This document shows, one piece after another, positions 1 through 10,438 of a stretch of DNA of 56,066 nt. Below the pieces are notes generated by a model. It was not told where the DNA came from and did no database searches. It saw only the letters and a program-made list of their open reading frames with translations. The DNA is from Eubacterium sp. (lineage in GTDB: Bacteria; Bacillota; Clostridia; Acetivibrionales; DSM-1351): assembly GCA_029266335.1 (NCBI GenBank), contig JAQSXC010000005.1, positions 1 to 56,066 of the forward strand, in the 5' to 3' direction. The position numbers and the translations under genes are program-made. The stretch's first letter is position 1. Every line of letters starts with the position of its first letter.

Positions 1-72
1 AAAAAGAATTAAAGTGTGACGGAAGACAGGTAAATATATTATAATATTGAATAGCTAACTGTTTGACAATAA

Positions 73-1638
<1,566 letters not shown>

Positions 1639-1868
1639 CGAGCATGGAACATGCGGAAGATCGATTATATTTTGTTATAAACTAATGTGTACTATGTTAA
1701 AGTAATGTGTTATAGTAATACAAAAGTGAAGTTGTGCAAAGTAATTATGCGTAGTAGTTGAGCAAAGTGGTTGTATAAGGAGGCTTCGCTTAGGATAAGT
1801 CCTGAGGGAGGATTTGCCTTTAGGAGTTAAAGCTTGGACTTTGCCCAATGCCGGAAATGGAGACAGGT

Positions 1869-3167
1869 ATGGATATAAAACAGGTTTGTATGAAAGCCAG
1901 TGAAGCTTCAATCAGGATGGCTGAACTGGACGGTGCTGCAAAGAATAATGCTCTATCAGCTATAGCGGATGCATTGATTAAGAATAAAGAGAAACTGATT
2001 ACTGCAAATACAAATGATTTAAAAAGAAGTGAAGAAGAGCAGCTGGCATCACCACTTCTCAAAAGATTAAAATTTGATGAAAAGAAAATAAACGATGTGG
2101 TTGAGGGTATCAGGAGCCTCATGAAGCTGGAGGAACCAGTGGGTAAAACCATGCTTTCAACAATGCTGGATGAAGGACTGGAATTATACAAGGTAACCTG
2201 TCCAATAGGTGTAATAGGTATAATATTTGAATCCAGACCCGATGCCCTTGTTCAAATATCTACCTTGTGTCTGAAAAGTGGAAACAGCGTACTGCTTAAG
2301 GGCGGAAGAGAGGCAAAGGAAACCAACAGAGCTTTAACGGAAATAATTGAAGAGGCTTCTGTTGCCGCAGGTCTCCCCAATGGCTGGATTACTCTCCTGG
2401 AGAGCCGTGACGATGTAAATGAAATGCTGAAAAGAGATGACTATATAGATTTGGTGATTCCAAGAGGTTCAAATGAATTTGTGCGCTATATAATGGACAA
2501 TTCAAAAATACCGGTTATGGGTCATGCAGATGGTATTTGTCACGTTTATGTGGATAAGGATGCTGAAATTCATATGGCTGCAAAAATTACGGTGGATTCA
2601 AAAACCCAGTATGTTGCTGTATGCAATGCAACTGAAACCCTGCTGGTACATGCGGATATTGCCGAAGACTTTTTACCCGGGCTTAAGGCAGAGCTTGACA
2701 AGAAGAATGTAGAGGTTTACGGAGACGAGGTTACACAGAAAATAATACCGGTAAAGGCTGCAAGCGATGCGGATTGGGCAACCGAATATCTGGATTATAC
2801 CATATCAATCAAAGTGGTCAAGGATATTGATGAAGCAATACAACATATCAATACCTATGGCTCTGGACATACAGACAGTATTGTAACGGGAAACAAGCAA
2901 AGCGCTTTGAAATTTATGAATCTTGTGGATTCGGGCAATGTTTTCTGGAACGCTTCAACCAGATTCAGTGACGGCTTTAAATATGGCTTTGGTGCCGAAG
3001 TCGGTATCAGCACCAGTAAGCTTCATGCCAGAGGCCCTGTAGGCCTCGAAGGCCTGTTGAGCTACAAGTACATGCTTATAGGAAACGGGCAGATAGTTGA
3101 AGATTACGCTGCCAACAGAAAAAGCTTCAAGCATGTAAGGTTGAATAAACAGATTCAGGATTTGTAG
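1869..3167 (+). CDS. proA: Gamma-glutamyl phosphate reductase
   Basis: NADPH-dependent reduction of gamma-glutamyl phosphate to glutamate 5-semialdehyde, the second step of proline synthesis. The aldehyde-dehydrogenase-fold signatures are clear: CPIGVIGIIFESRPDAL, LKGGREAKETNRAL, the catalytic cysteine (about residue 252) in VAVCNATETLLV, and HARGPVGLEGLLSYKY near the C-terminus. I chose ATG 1869 because GGAG (1859-1862) sits 6 nt upstream; the in-frame ATG at 1848 has its nearest purine-rich site 21 nt away. The protein is then 432 aa, close to the family norm. proB, usually its operon partner, is not adjacent here. The 230 nt after glpK hold no recognisable T-box (no TGGNACCGCG-like segment), only short GC-richer hairpins around 1770-1847. 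Confidence 0.95.
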   Translation: MDIKQVCMKASEASIRMAELDGAAKNNALSAIADALIKNKEKLITANTNDLKRSEEEQLASPLLKRLKFDEKKINDVVEGIRSLMKLEEPVGKTMLSTMLDEGLELYKVTCPIGVIGIIFESRPDALVQISTLCLKSGNSVLLKGGREAKETNRALTEIIEEASVAAGLPNGWITLLESRDDVNEMLKRDDYIDLVIPRGSNEFVRYIMDNSKIPVMGHADGICHVYVDKDAEIHMAAKITVDSKTQYVAVCNATETLLVHADIAEDFLPGLKAELDKKNVEVYGDEVTQKIIPVKAASDADWATEYLDYTISIKVVKDIDEAIQHINTYGSGHTDSIVTGNKQSALKFMNLVDSGNVFWNASTRFSDGFKYGFGAEVGISTSKLHARGPVGLEGLLSYKYMLIGNGQIVEDYAANRKSFKHVRLNKQIQDL

Positions 3168-3262
3168 TTAATGGATATATTTTAATTAATTATATAAGTA
3201 GAGACCATTTTAATCTAAATAATATAAACTAAAAAAACTATGGATGTAAAGGAGAGAAAAGC

Positions 3263-3643
3263 ATGAGTATTGAAATTATTTCAACTGAAAAAGCGCCTGC
3301 TGCAATAGGTCCATATTCACAGGCAGTAAAATGCGGAAACTTCATATATACTTCGGGAGCAATACCTGTGGACCCTGTAAGCGGTGAAGTTGTCCCGGGC
3401 GGAGTAGCGGAGCAGGCAGAACAGGCTCTGAAAAATGTGGCTGCTGTACTTGCAGCAGCCGGTGCCGGTCTTGAAAACGTTGTTAAGACCACTGTCTTTA
3501 TCAAAAATATGAATGATTTTGCTGCAATCAATGAGGTTTATAAGAAGTATTTTACAGGGAATTACCCTGCCAGATCCTGTGTTGAAGTAGCAAGGCTTCC
3601 AAAGGATGTTCTGATAGAAATTGAGTGTGTGGCTGTAGTTTAG
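3263..3643 (+). CDS. ridA: RidA/YjgF family reactive imine deaminase
   Basis: Small trimeric Rid-family protein (126 aa, full length) that hydrolyses 2-aminoacrylate and related enamine/imine by-products of PLP enzymes. The family signature is present throughout: AIGPYSQAVKCGNFIYTSG near the N-terminus, LKNVAAVLAAAG, VVKTTVFIKNMNDF, and the C-terminal ARSCVEVARLPKDVLIEIE, which contains the substrate-carboxylate-binding arginine (about residue 103). Start ATG follows GGAGAG at 3251-3256. It lies about 95 nt after proA and may share its transcript. A strong hairpin terminator follows at 3684-3716. The assignment to the family is firm; the exact substrate is not visible. Confidence 0.93.
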   Translation: MSIEIISTEKAPAAIGPYSQAVKCGNFIYTSGAIPVDPVSGEVVPGGVAEQAEQALKNVAAVLAAAGAGLENVVKTTVFIKNMNDFAAINEVYKKYFTGNYPARSCVEVARLPKDVLIEIECVAVV

Positions 3644-3683
3644 GCAGGTATGCCTTTGTGACGGGAAGTTAATCAGGATGCAA

Positions 3684-3719
3684 AAAGAGAGTCAGGTATT
3701 TTTTCTGACTCTCTTTATA
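3684..3719. terminator. Bidirectional terminator between ridA and the 820-aa gene
   Basis: A 12 bp perfect stem, AAAGAGAGTCAG (3684-3695) with CTGACTCTCTTT (3705-3716), and a 9 nt loop. It has a T-rich 3' side for the plus strand and an A-rich 5' side giving Us on the minus strand. It lies between two convergent genes and can end both transcripts. Confidence 0.85.
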
Positions 3720-3737
3720 TTACTAAACACTTTTAAT

Positions 3738-6200
3738 TTACATATCTCTGTAGAAGATAAGATTCAATTCCATATCCTTATCTATAGGGTCATTCTTAAA
3801 CAGTTTGGTATACTTTCCAGTAAGTGATTTAGCGGTTTTTGCCCTGGAATTATTAAACTGTGTCAGAAGATCGGTAAAGGCAGGCTGTTTTGCCAGAGCA
3901 TTACGCATCTCTTTTGGAGAAGGGCAATATCTGAAAAGGATTGAACGCGCAAGTTTGTTTAGCCTGAGGATTCCTTTTGATTCATAATTAATCCAGGTTT
4001 CATAATCACTTGTAAAGATATCTCTCATAACATTTCTGCTTTTCTGTATTTGAACCTTTATCTTTTCCTTTGCATCTTCTGTCAGATCATGATTCTTTTT
4101 AAAGAACTGAATATAATCTGTATACTCTGAGGTCAGAGACTTTTCGGTAATATCATTCCAGGCCACTCCCATCATGGTTCTGCAAAGTTCCCAGCGGAAA
4201 GCGCCGATAAGCTTTAACACCAATTCAGCAAGATTTTCATCAGTAAAGGCTGGTACTATAAATCTTCCCGGAGTGTTTCTGGCCTTTCCTGTTATTTCCT
4301 GCCACATGGATACCCTTGAACCAAAGGTTGGGACAATAATTATATCAGGGCGGATTTCTTTCATGATAGGTTCTTTTTCAATACCCTTTTGCTCATTTTT
4401 ATACCAGATTTCTCTGTAGAATATTGAATAGTCAACAGCTAAAATATTATTAATAGCCTGCTGAAGTCTTGCGGGTGTAACAACTGATTTATCAAGGTCA
4501 CGTGTGATTATATCCTTGTGAAGAACAGGGAAGTAACTGCTGATATGACCATGGCAAACCTTTTGGTTGGTCTTGAGCATATTGGTTATTTCAAAGTTGG
4601 TTTTAGCCTTGAAATCACGGTCATAAGCCGGTTTATCCTGATCTGTAACAATCTTTCTCTTTTTCATATCTCTGAATACATCATAGTAATCCTGACCGAA
4701 ATCGTTGATGGAAGGATCTTTTTTATTATGATATATCATTTCCAGCCATTTTTTTGAATTATATACGGAGAATTCAGTACAGGCATATTCCTTGTCACAT
4801 AGTCTGTAAAGGCTAATGGCCTGTTCCTTGGTAACAAGACGTTCATCCATATACCCGAAATTCAAAAACATGCTGATAAGTTTCGGACAGCTGTTATCAA
4901 CCTGAGTTCTTTTAAAAGCTTCTTCATACAGAACGAAAAAGTCATTTGCGATTGAGGAACGTAAATCTCTGATCTCCGGATCAGTGGAGGTTTTGTCCTT
5001 CAGAACTCTGAACTGGCTGAGTCTCTTGTTCAGGCTGTCAATTTTATCTTGGGAACAGGAGCAATAATGCATTATTTTTTCCAAACTATTCTCAAGCTCT
5101 TTTGGCAATTCAGATCCCACAGACAAATCGGCTGAATTAGCAGAAGCAGAGGAAATTGAAGCCTTTGATCTGATATTATCTATAAGGCTTTTAAATTCCT
5201 GAATATCTATATTTGTGAAGCAATCAAATTCATTCTGAAGTTTGTCAATGCTCTGACTTGTTATATCAACTGCCTGCGTCAAAATATTGAGTATATTTAA
5301 TGCTGCTTCCTTATCATCCTTTGAATCGGTGGTTATTCTGCCATAGCTAGCAAGAAGGTTATTTGGTGATAAGTATAAGAGCTCCATATTCTTACAGAGG
5401 ATTGAAAATATATTTTTTATCTCTGCAATTATGGAATCCAATATTTCTGAACCCTTCTGAATATGATATTCACATACATAGTAATCACTGTTGAAGAAAT
5501 TCTTTCTGTTATCCATTGATACATTCAGAAGGCTGGTAAAATACTCAATGCTTGAGGTATCCAATTCTACTGAACTGTCAGAGGCAGTATCAACCATATC
5601 CTTTCCCAATGAAGTATCGGAGTCCAGTGGAAAGAATTTGTAACTTTCATTTTTCAGGTTTTCATAAATACTCTGGTATGAATTTAAAACTTCAATATCA
5701 GGATTATAATTAAAATAAAATTTATCCTTAATAGCCCAATAATAAATCAAAAGGTTTTGAGTGAGGGCATTTATGCCATTACAGATAGGAAGAAGCTTCT
5801 GGTAAGCAGTATAACTCAAATCTACCAGGGTTGCCAAAGAGGTTACCAGGTAAGCAGAGTAATCCTTCTGGGTAGAAACTATATTTTTTATTCCGGCTGA
5901 CGAATTTGCAGGAAAACAATAAAGACTGCAGGCTTCTCTTGCAAGAAGGCTGAAAGAATTCTGTCCGTTTCTTAATACATCATTTATACTTAAAAAGGTG
6001 TTTTGTTCAAGTGTAAATAATCGACAGCTTCTTGATATTAATGACTCATTTTTGTTAAAAATATCATCAAAAGGGGACAAAAAGACATCTAATTTTCCTT
6101 TTAGCATTAATACTATTGAGGACGTTCTATCACCTTCACATATTAAGAGCTCACCCTGTATGGATGAATACTGACCTGCAAAATCAGGTTTTATGCTCAT
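3738..6200 (-). CDS. Large protein with CNMP-binding-like N-terminus, function unknown
   Basis: 820-residue cytoplasmic protein; no signal peptide or membrane segment seen. Residues ~10-110 resemble a cyclic-nucleotide-binding (Crp-type) beta-roll, with ELLICEGDRTSSIVLMLKGK matching the typical 'F.EGD..d..Y.i..G' start. I do not see the phosphate-binding cassette arginine motif, so nucleotide binding is doubtful. The rest (~120-820) is largely predicted helical, rich in K, D, N and S, with no helix-turn-helix I can recognise; a more conserved-looking section covers ~560-760 (KEPIMKEIRPDIIIVPTFGS and PGRFIVPAFTDENLAEL). ATG is preceded by GGAG at a 7 nt spacing (minus strand). It is transcribed alone, convergent with ridA. 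A signalling or stress-sensing role is conceivable, but nothing in the context proves it. Confidence 0.8.
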   Translation of the reverse strand: MSIKPDFAGQYSSIQGELLICEGDRTSSIVLMLKGKLDVFLSPFDDIFNKNESLISRSCRLFTLEQNTFLSINDVLRNGQNSFSLLAREACSLYCFPANSSAGIKNIVSTQKDYSAYLVTSLATLVDLSYTAYQKLLPICNGINALTQNLLIYYWAIKDKFYFNYNPDIEVLNSYQSIYENLKNESYKFFPLDSDTSLGKDMVDTASDSSVELDTSSIEYFTSLLNVSMDNRKNFFNSDYYVCEYHIQKGSEILDSIIAEIKNIFSILCKNMELLYLSPNNLLASYGRITTDSKDDKEAALNILNILTQAVDITSQSIDKLQNEFDCFTNIDIQEFKSLIDNIRSKASISSASANSADLSVGSELPKELENSLEKIMHYCSCSQDKIDSLNKRLSQFRVLKDKTSTDPEIRDLRSSIANDFFVLYEEAFKRTQVDNSCPKLISMFLNFGYMDERLVTKEQAISLYRLCDKEYACTEFSVYNSKKWLEMIYHNKKDPSINDFGQDYYDVFRDMKKRKIVTDQDKPAYDRDFKAKTNFEITNMLKTNQKVCHGHISSYFPVLHKDIITRDLDKSVVTPARLQQAINNILAVDYSIFYREIWYKNEQKGIEKEPIMKEIRPDIIIVPTFGSRVSMWQEITGKARNTPGRFIVPAFTDENLAELVLKLIGAFRWELCRTMMGVAWNDITEKSLTSEYTDYIQFFKKNHDLTEDAKEKIKVQIQKSRNVMRDIFTSDYETWINYESKGILRLNKLARSILFRYCPSPKEMRNALAKQPAFTDLLTQFNNSRAKTAKSLTGKYTKLFKNDPIDKDMELNLIFYRDM

Positions 6201-6403
6201 ATCGGTTCTCCTTTAATATATGAATCCGAGTTTTTTCTATATAATTTGACACAAGATTCATTGATTGATGAACATTAACAAAGTAAATTATACACTAAAA
6301 AAGTAAATAAAAAAACCAGACTAAATACCTAGATTCTGCCATTCCTTAAATGTATATCAGCCATAAGGAAACTTTTCATAGTACAAAGCAACGAAATGAG
6401 TAA

Positions 6404-6442
6404 TGTTGTACGTATTACAATTGACGACAACACAGTAATACG
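6404..6442. repeat. Crossing inverted repeats (possible pseudoknot)
   Basis: TGTTGT (6404-6409) pairs with ACAACA (6427-6432), and CGTATTAC (6411-6418) pairs with GTAATACG (6435-6442). The order A-B-A'-B' is that of an H-type pseudoknot. In the minus-strand direction it lies about 200 nt before the 820-aa gene. Function unknown. Confidence 0.4.
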
Positions 6443-6616
6443 GAAAATTAGCCTGCGGTAATATATAGAATTAAGGGCGGCAGAGTACAACGACACTACA
6501 TAAATCTACTTAATCAATGCGTATGAGTTTTTTATCGGCAAAAATACAAGATATATTTATATTTTTTAGATATATTTATAAATTTTATTGCCAGACCATG
6601 TTATAAATTTTTGACA

Positions 6617-6655
6617 TAAAATGACGAAGCAGTACTTACCTGCTTCGTCATTTTA
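6617..6655. terminator. Terminator downstream of asd
   Basis: A 16 bp perfect stem, TAAAATGACGAAGCAG (6617-6632) with its complement (6640-6655), and a 7 nt loop. It lies 38 nt beyond the asd stop on the minus strand and is followed there by T-rich sequence. Confidence 0.85.
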
Positions 6656-6693
6656 TAGATTTTCTTATTTGAATGGGATTTATCAAGAAAGCT

Positions 6694-7779
6694 TTATTTA
6701 GGTTGAATATAGCCTGCAGCCTTAAGGTATTCAGCCATTAATATGGCTCCGCCGGCAGCGCCGCGGACTGTATTATGGGATAAACAGACAAATTTATAAT
6801 CATACAGACTATCTTCACGAAGTCTTCCCGCAGTAATACCCATACCGTTTTCAATATCTCTGTCGAGCTTAGTCTGTGGTCTGTTATCCTCTTCAAAATA
6901 CTTTACAAATTGCTTTGGTGCACTTGGCAATTGAAGAGCTTGAGGCTCACCGCTGTAATTTTCCCATATATTTAATATTTCTTCCTTGGAAGGTTTATTT
7001 TCAAAGGAGACAAATACAGCAGCCAAATGGCCATCTGTTACAGGAACTCTTATACACTGGGTAGTAATTGACGGGGAAGAAGCTTTTACTATTTCTCCGT
7101 TTTGTACAGAACCCCAAATCTTTAACGGCTCCTGCTCACTTTTTTCTTCTTCACCGCCGATATAAGGAATAACATTATCAATCATTTCGGGCCAGTCAGA
7201 GAAATTTTTCCCTGCTCCTGAAATAGCCTGGTAAGTACATGCAACCACATTCTTTATCCCGAACTTCATTAATGGTGCAAGAGCGGGAACATAACTCTGG
7301 ATAGAGCAATTTGGTTTAACGGCTATAAAACCGTTTTTTGTTCCAAGCCTTTTTCTTTGACTGTCGATTGCTTTAACATGATCAGAATTAATTTCGGGAA
7401 TAAGCATTGGCACATCAGGTGTCCATCTGTGTGCTGAGTTGTTTGAAACAACCGGTGTTTCATTCTTTGCATACTCTTCTTCCAGTTTCTTAATTTCATC
7501 CTTTTTCATATCAACGGCACTGAAAACAAAATCCACTTCAGCGCATATTTCCTTTACATGGTCTGTAGCGTTTTTTACAACGATATTCTTAACACTCTCA
7601 GGCATTGGCGTAGTCATTTTCCATCTGTCACCTACAGCCTGTGAATAAGTTTTGCCTGCTGATTTTTCGCTTGCTGCAATAGAAACAACTTCAAACCATG
7701 GATGTTTTTCAAGCAGAGATATAAATCTCTGTCCAACCATACCGGTTCCACCAATAATACCAACCTTTAATTTTGACAT
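6694..7779 (-). CDS. asd: Aspartate-semialdehyde dehydrogenase (archaeal/fungal type)
   Basis: NADPH-dependent reduction of aspartyl phosphate to aspartate semialdehyde, the branch point to lysine, methionine, threonine and diaminopimelate. The Rossmann start GIIGGTGMVGQRF is at residues 8-20 and the catalytic Cys158 is in KPNCSIQSY; a GAGK motif follows in YQAISGAGKNFSDWP, and the late conserved HNTVRGAAGGAI is present. The 361-aa length and NNSAHRW segment place it in the archaeal/fungal branch rather than the enterobacterial one. It is monocistronic on the minus strand with a strong terminator. A 9 bp hairpin (7855-7883) lies in its likely 5' untranslated region, but I do not recognise a lysine riboswitch or T-box there. 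Confidence 0.95.
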   Translation of the reverse strand: MSKLKVGIIGGTGMVGQRFISLLEKHPWFEVVSIAASEKSAGKTYSQAVGDRWKMTTPMPESVKNIVVKNATDHVKEICAEVDFVFSAVDMKKDEIKKLEEEYAKNETPVVSNNSAHRWTPDVPMLIPEINSDHVKAIDSQRKRLGTKNGFIAVKPNCSIQSYVPALAPLMKFGIKNVVACTYQAISGAGKNFSDWPEMIDNVIPYIGGEEEKSEQEPLKIWGSVQNGEIVKASSPSITTQCIRVPVTDGHLAAVFVSFENKPSKEEILNIWENYSGEPQALQLPSAPKQFVKYFEEDNRPQTKLDRDIENGMGITAGRLREDSLYDYKFVCLSHNTVRGAAGGAILMAEYLKAAGYIQPK

Positions 7780-7854
7780 TTTATTATCTGCCCCCAGTCC
7801 AATATTTACTTAATATATTAATATTATAATATGATTAACAGCTATAATGTTTCT

Positions 7855-7883
7855 ACAAATGTCCGCCGGTGGATGACATTTGT
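7855..7883 (-). promoter_or_regulatory. Hairpin in the likely asd 5' leader
   Basis: ACAAATGTC (7855-7863) and GACATTTGT (7875-7883) form a 9 bp perfect stem around an 11 nt GC-rich loop, about 75-105 nt upstream of the asd start. No T-run follows on the minus strand, so it is not a standard terminator. It could be a protein- or ligand-responsive leader element or an operator. Confidence 0.4.
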
Positions 7884-7930
7884 GTTTGTATTGTGTATTT
7901 TATCATATCACAATTGAAAATTCAATACTA

Positions 7931-8108
7931 AGGAATGATTAAATAATAAAACCTGATTCTTGAGCGAGGAATTTTTCATCATTCCAAGGCGGAGGAGGGA
8001 GCAATAATTGCTTTATTGCAACGAAGTACTGCGAAGCAGTACTTTTCGACAGCGCAGGAAGGGCGGAAAGTAACCGCTCAAGAAATGGGAAGTTATTATT
8101 TAGTTATT
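7931..8108 (+). repeat. Foldback repeat family 1, copy A (MITE-like)
   Basis: About 178 bp, clearly related over its whole length to copies at 12499-12676 and 19801-19979. It starts with ATGATTAAATAATAA and carries the shared cores GCAATAATTGCTTTATTG and GTACTGCGAAGCAGT. It ends in AAGTTATTATTTAGT, so its right end is more degraded than in the other copies. No coding capacity and no transposase. The orientation given is that of the copy at 19801. Confidence 0.8.
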
Positions 8109-8266
8109 TCTTATATTAACACAGATTATTGGAAATTACAGTGCGTAATTCTTGTCAATTTAACCTGCTCCGGTACGGCTTTTGTCTGCTTTATCAAAAT
8201 AGATCAGTATAATTTGCTATAATCCCGTAATTAATTGACTGCATGGGCTGGCATACGACTAATTAG

Positions 8267-8308
8267 TATACAATAAATTAGTGCTCAATGAATCGATATA
8301 CAATAAAT
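8267..8308. repeat. Direct repeat upstream of the toxin gene
   Basis: TATACAATAAAT occurs twice (8267-8278 and 8297-8308), exactly 30 bp apart, 110-150 bp upstream of the toxin start. It could be a regulator-binding site, though in AT-rich DNA this may be chance. Confidence 0.3.
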
Positions 8309-8419
8309 GGAAATTGTGGCGAAGTTGCCGGATTTTATTTTAATATCAGGGTGTTAAATCCACTTTAAAATTTACTTTATTATAGTTGAAGAAATTAATG
8401 TAAAATGGAGTGACATGAA

Positions 8420-10438
8420 ATGTACACCAGTGTTCCGGCAGAAAAAAAGCCCAATCTGTCTTTCAGCGCTAAAAATGCAAAATCAGATAAAAAACCACTA
8501 ACCTCGCAAAGTACTGTTAAAAAACCTAATGTGAGATCTGCAGATTACAGAATACTTATGCAAATAGTTCTTGCAAATACTGATTCAATGACACCTGAGG
8601 AGTTTTTATTTTTACAGAGTGCTATTGGCTACAGGGAAACTATGAATATATTAATAGAGGGAAAGAGGCGTAAACAGCTGACAAAGATGGGCATGCCTGA
8701 AGCTGATGTAAGACTAAAACCAATTCAGACAGAAAAACAGGAAGCCGGAAATTTATCTTCCAGTAACGGTTTGCCTGATAATCTGAAGAATGGGCTTGAA
8801 AATCTCTCAGGAGTCAGTCTTGATGATGTAAAGGTACATAAAAACTCTGAAAAACCTCAGGAAGTAGGTGCATTGGCGTACACCCAGGGAACCCACATAT
8901 ATATTGCACCTGGTCAGGAAAAACATCTTCCGCATGAAGGCTGGCATGCAGTTCAACAGAAACAAGGAAGAATAGAGTCTACATTGCAGATGAAGTCGGG
9001 AGCTTTTCTAAATGATGATACTGAGCCAGAAAGAGAAGCTGATGTCATGGGAACCAGGGCTGAGAAAGAAGGTTCCGAAAGCTATGCAATTGGGAAGGAG
9101 ACTTTTCAAACGCGATCGACCTGGCTGAAAGACAAGGTTATTCAAAGAAAAGTTGCTGAAATAAGCAAAAAACCTAAACTTCAAGCAGGCAAAGTTAAGC
9201 TGTACGCACCTTCAACAGGTTATGAAACAGAAGTTGACTCTGGTAGTACTGAGACAATAAATTATTTAAAGAGTCTGGGGTATTCTGAAAAGCCTCCTGA
9301 AGGAAAACAGGGTAAAGCTGACTGGGTACTCAAGGTTGGCAGAAACAATAATACTAATGATATTATTGTATTACAAAAGGTACTGGTATTATGCGAATAT
9401 CTTGATATGCCCATAGATCCTGCCACTAAGAAGCATGAGCTATTTGGTACATACGGTGAATTAACCAGGCAGGCAGTAATTAAAATGCAAAAGAAAAATG
9501 GATTGAAACAGGATGGTATAGTTGGTCCAATCACATGGAGAGCTTTTCCACTGCCGTGGGATGATGTGAATAACCAGCCAAACAGGTATGTCAATAAATA
9601 TCAATTAATTCTCAAAAACAATAATATTTATATGAATGACAAAAAAGTTATTGATGATCCAGACATCAGATATTCAAAACTATATGATCAGGGGCTGAAA
9701 AAAATTGAGGAGGGTGCAAATACTGACAAAATGGGCAGTACCACTCTGGGAGTTGGCGAATTCCGGGCAATCGAAGGAGGGCGCTATGTACTTTCTCTTG
9801 ATAAGTATAAAAATATAAAAGATCCTGCTGCAAGAGTCTATTGTGCATGGAATGCAACACAACCCGAACTGAGAATACCTGTTCTTAAATTAAATGGAAG
9901 CACTTATTTCGCTTCGGATTTTTTGATTCAATTAAAATATTTATATTATAGAAAACAAGTTGATGTAACAAAGCTGGAAGTCTGGCAATTGGATAAAATA
10001 TATGAGACTGTACATTTTGATAAAATCGGAATGATTTCAGCCGGTGTTGATGCAGCTGCATCCATAGCATATAATATTGCTAAGGGAGTAGTTAAATATG
10101 GTGATGATATTGCCAGTATTGTAAGCAAGGGAATGCCTGAGGTTGTTGAAACTAAGTATGCTAAGACAAGTTTCTGGGAACGGATTACAACTAAAAAGGT
10201 GTCTATCGACAAACTTGTTGGGAATCCTAAAGATGAATTTATGAGTCCAAAAATAGGATATTCAGAAACAGCATTATCTAAGCATATAAATTATATTAAA
10301 CAAAATGGTACAATTGATGAGCCAATTCTTGTAAAGAAATTAATGGATGGAACTTACGAAATACAGAATGGACACCATAGATGGCTAGCAGCACAGAAGA
10401 TGGGATTGAATGAAGTACCGGTGGAGGTGATGAAGTAA
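8420..10438 (+). CDS. DUF4157 / peptidoglycan-binding / ParB-like polymorphic toxin
   Basis: Multidomain 672-residue protein. Residues ~1-110 are a low-complexity, Lys-rich leader with no signal peptide. Residues ~116-215 form a DUF4157 domain: SGVSLDDVKVHKNS, GALAYTQGTHIYIAPGQ, the zinc-protease-like HEGWH (172-176) in LPHEGWHAVQQ, and EREADVMG (204-211). Residues ~310-376 form a PG_binding_1 domain (GELTRQAVIKMQKKNGLKQD, then GIVGP). Residues ~377-590 are unassigned, with a small Ala-rich stretch at ~536-556. The end (~592-672) resembles the ParB/sulfiredoxin-type domain found as a toxin tip, with NGHHRWLAAQKMG at 650-662. Family knowledge: DUF4157 is enriched in cargo of extracellular contractile injection systems and other polymorphic toxins. 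The next gene overlaps by one base, as immunity genes often do. GGAG lies 9 nt before ATG. No injection-system structural genes are in the window. Confidence 0.8.
   Translation: MYTSVPAEKKPNLSFSAKNAKSDKKPLTSQSTVKKPNVRSADYRILMQIVLANTDSMTPEEFLFLQSAIGYRETMNILIEGKRRKQLTKMGMPEADVRLKPIQTEKQEAGNLSSSNGLPDNLKNGLENLSGVSLDDVKVHKNSEKPQEVGALAYTQGTHIYIAPGQEKHLPHEGWHAVQQKQGRIESTLQMKSGAFLNDDTEPEREADVMGTRAEKEGSESYAIGKETFQTRSTWLKDKVIQRKVAEISKKPKLQAGKVKLYAPSTGYETEVDSGSTETINYLKSLGYSEKPPEGKQGKADWVLKVGRNNNTNDIIVLQKVLVLCEYLDMPIDPATKKHELFGTYGELTRQAVIKMQKKNGLKQDGIVGPITWRAFPLPWDDVNNQPNRYVNKYQLILKNNNIYMNDKKVIDDPDIRYSKLYDQGLKKIEEGANTDKMGSTTLGVGEFRAIEGGRYVLSLDKYKNIKDPAARVYCAWNATQPELRIPVLKLNGSTYFASDFLIQLKYLYYRKQVDVTKLEVWQLDKIYETVHFDKIGMISAGVDAAASIAYNIAKGVVKYGDDIASIVSKGMPEVVETKYAKTSFWERITTKKVSIDKLVGNPKDEFMSPKIGYSETALSKHINYIKQNGTIDEPILVKKLMDGTYEIQNGHHRWLAAQKMGLNEVPVEVMK

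Larger units (their letters stand above)
6201..6693. other. Intergenic region, 5' side of the 820-aa gene and 3' side of asd
   Basis: No gene is supported in these ~490 nt. They contain the asd terminator (6617-6655), a pair of crossing inverted repeats that could form a pseudoknot (6404-6442), and AT-rich DNA (6540-6610) with runs of repeated ATATTTATA. The promoter of the minus-strand 820-aa gene should lie here, but I cannot place it with confidence. Confidence 0.6.
7780..8419. other. Divergent intergenic region between asd and the toxin gene
   Basis: These ~640 nt contain the asd leader hairpin, a full copy of the ~180 bp foldback repeat (7931-8108), and an AT-rich stretch before the toxin gene with a 12-bp direct repeat at 30 bp spacing. 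Open frames inside the repeat have no ribosome-binding site and recur only as part of the repeat, so they are not called as genes. Confidence 0.6.

Noticed and set aside
7801..7900. Lysine riboswitch before asd
   Set aside because: Only one 9 bp hairpin is visible; the multi-helix core and conserved segments of the riboswitch are not recognisable.
8016..8222. 68-codon frame within repeat copy A
   Set aside because: Its first part is repeat sequence, no ribosome-binding site is present, and the frame is not kept in the other copies.
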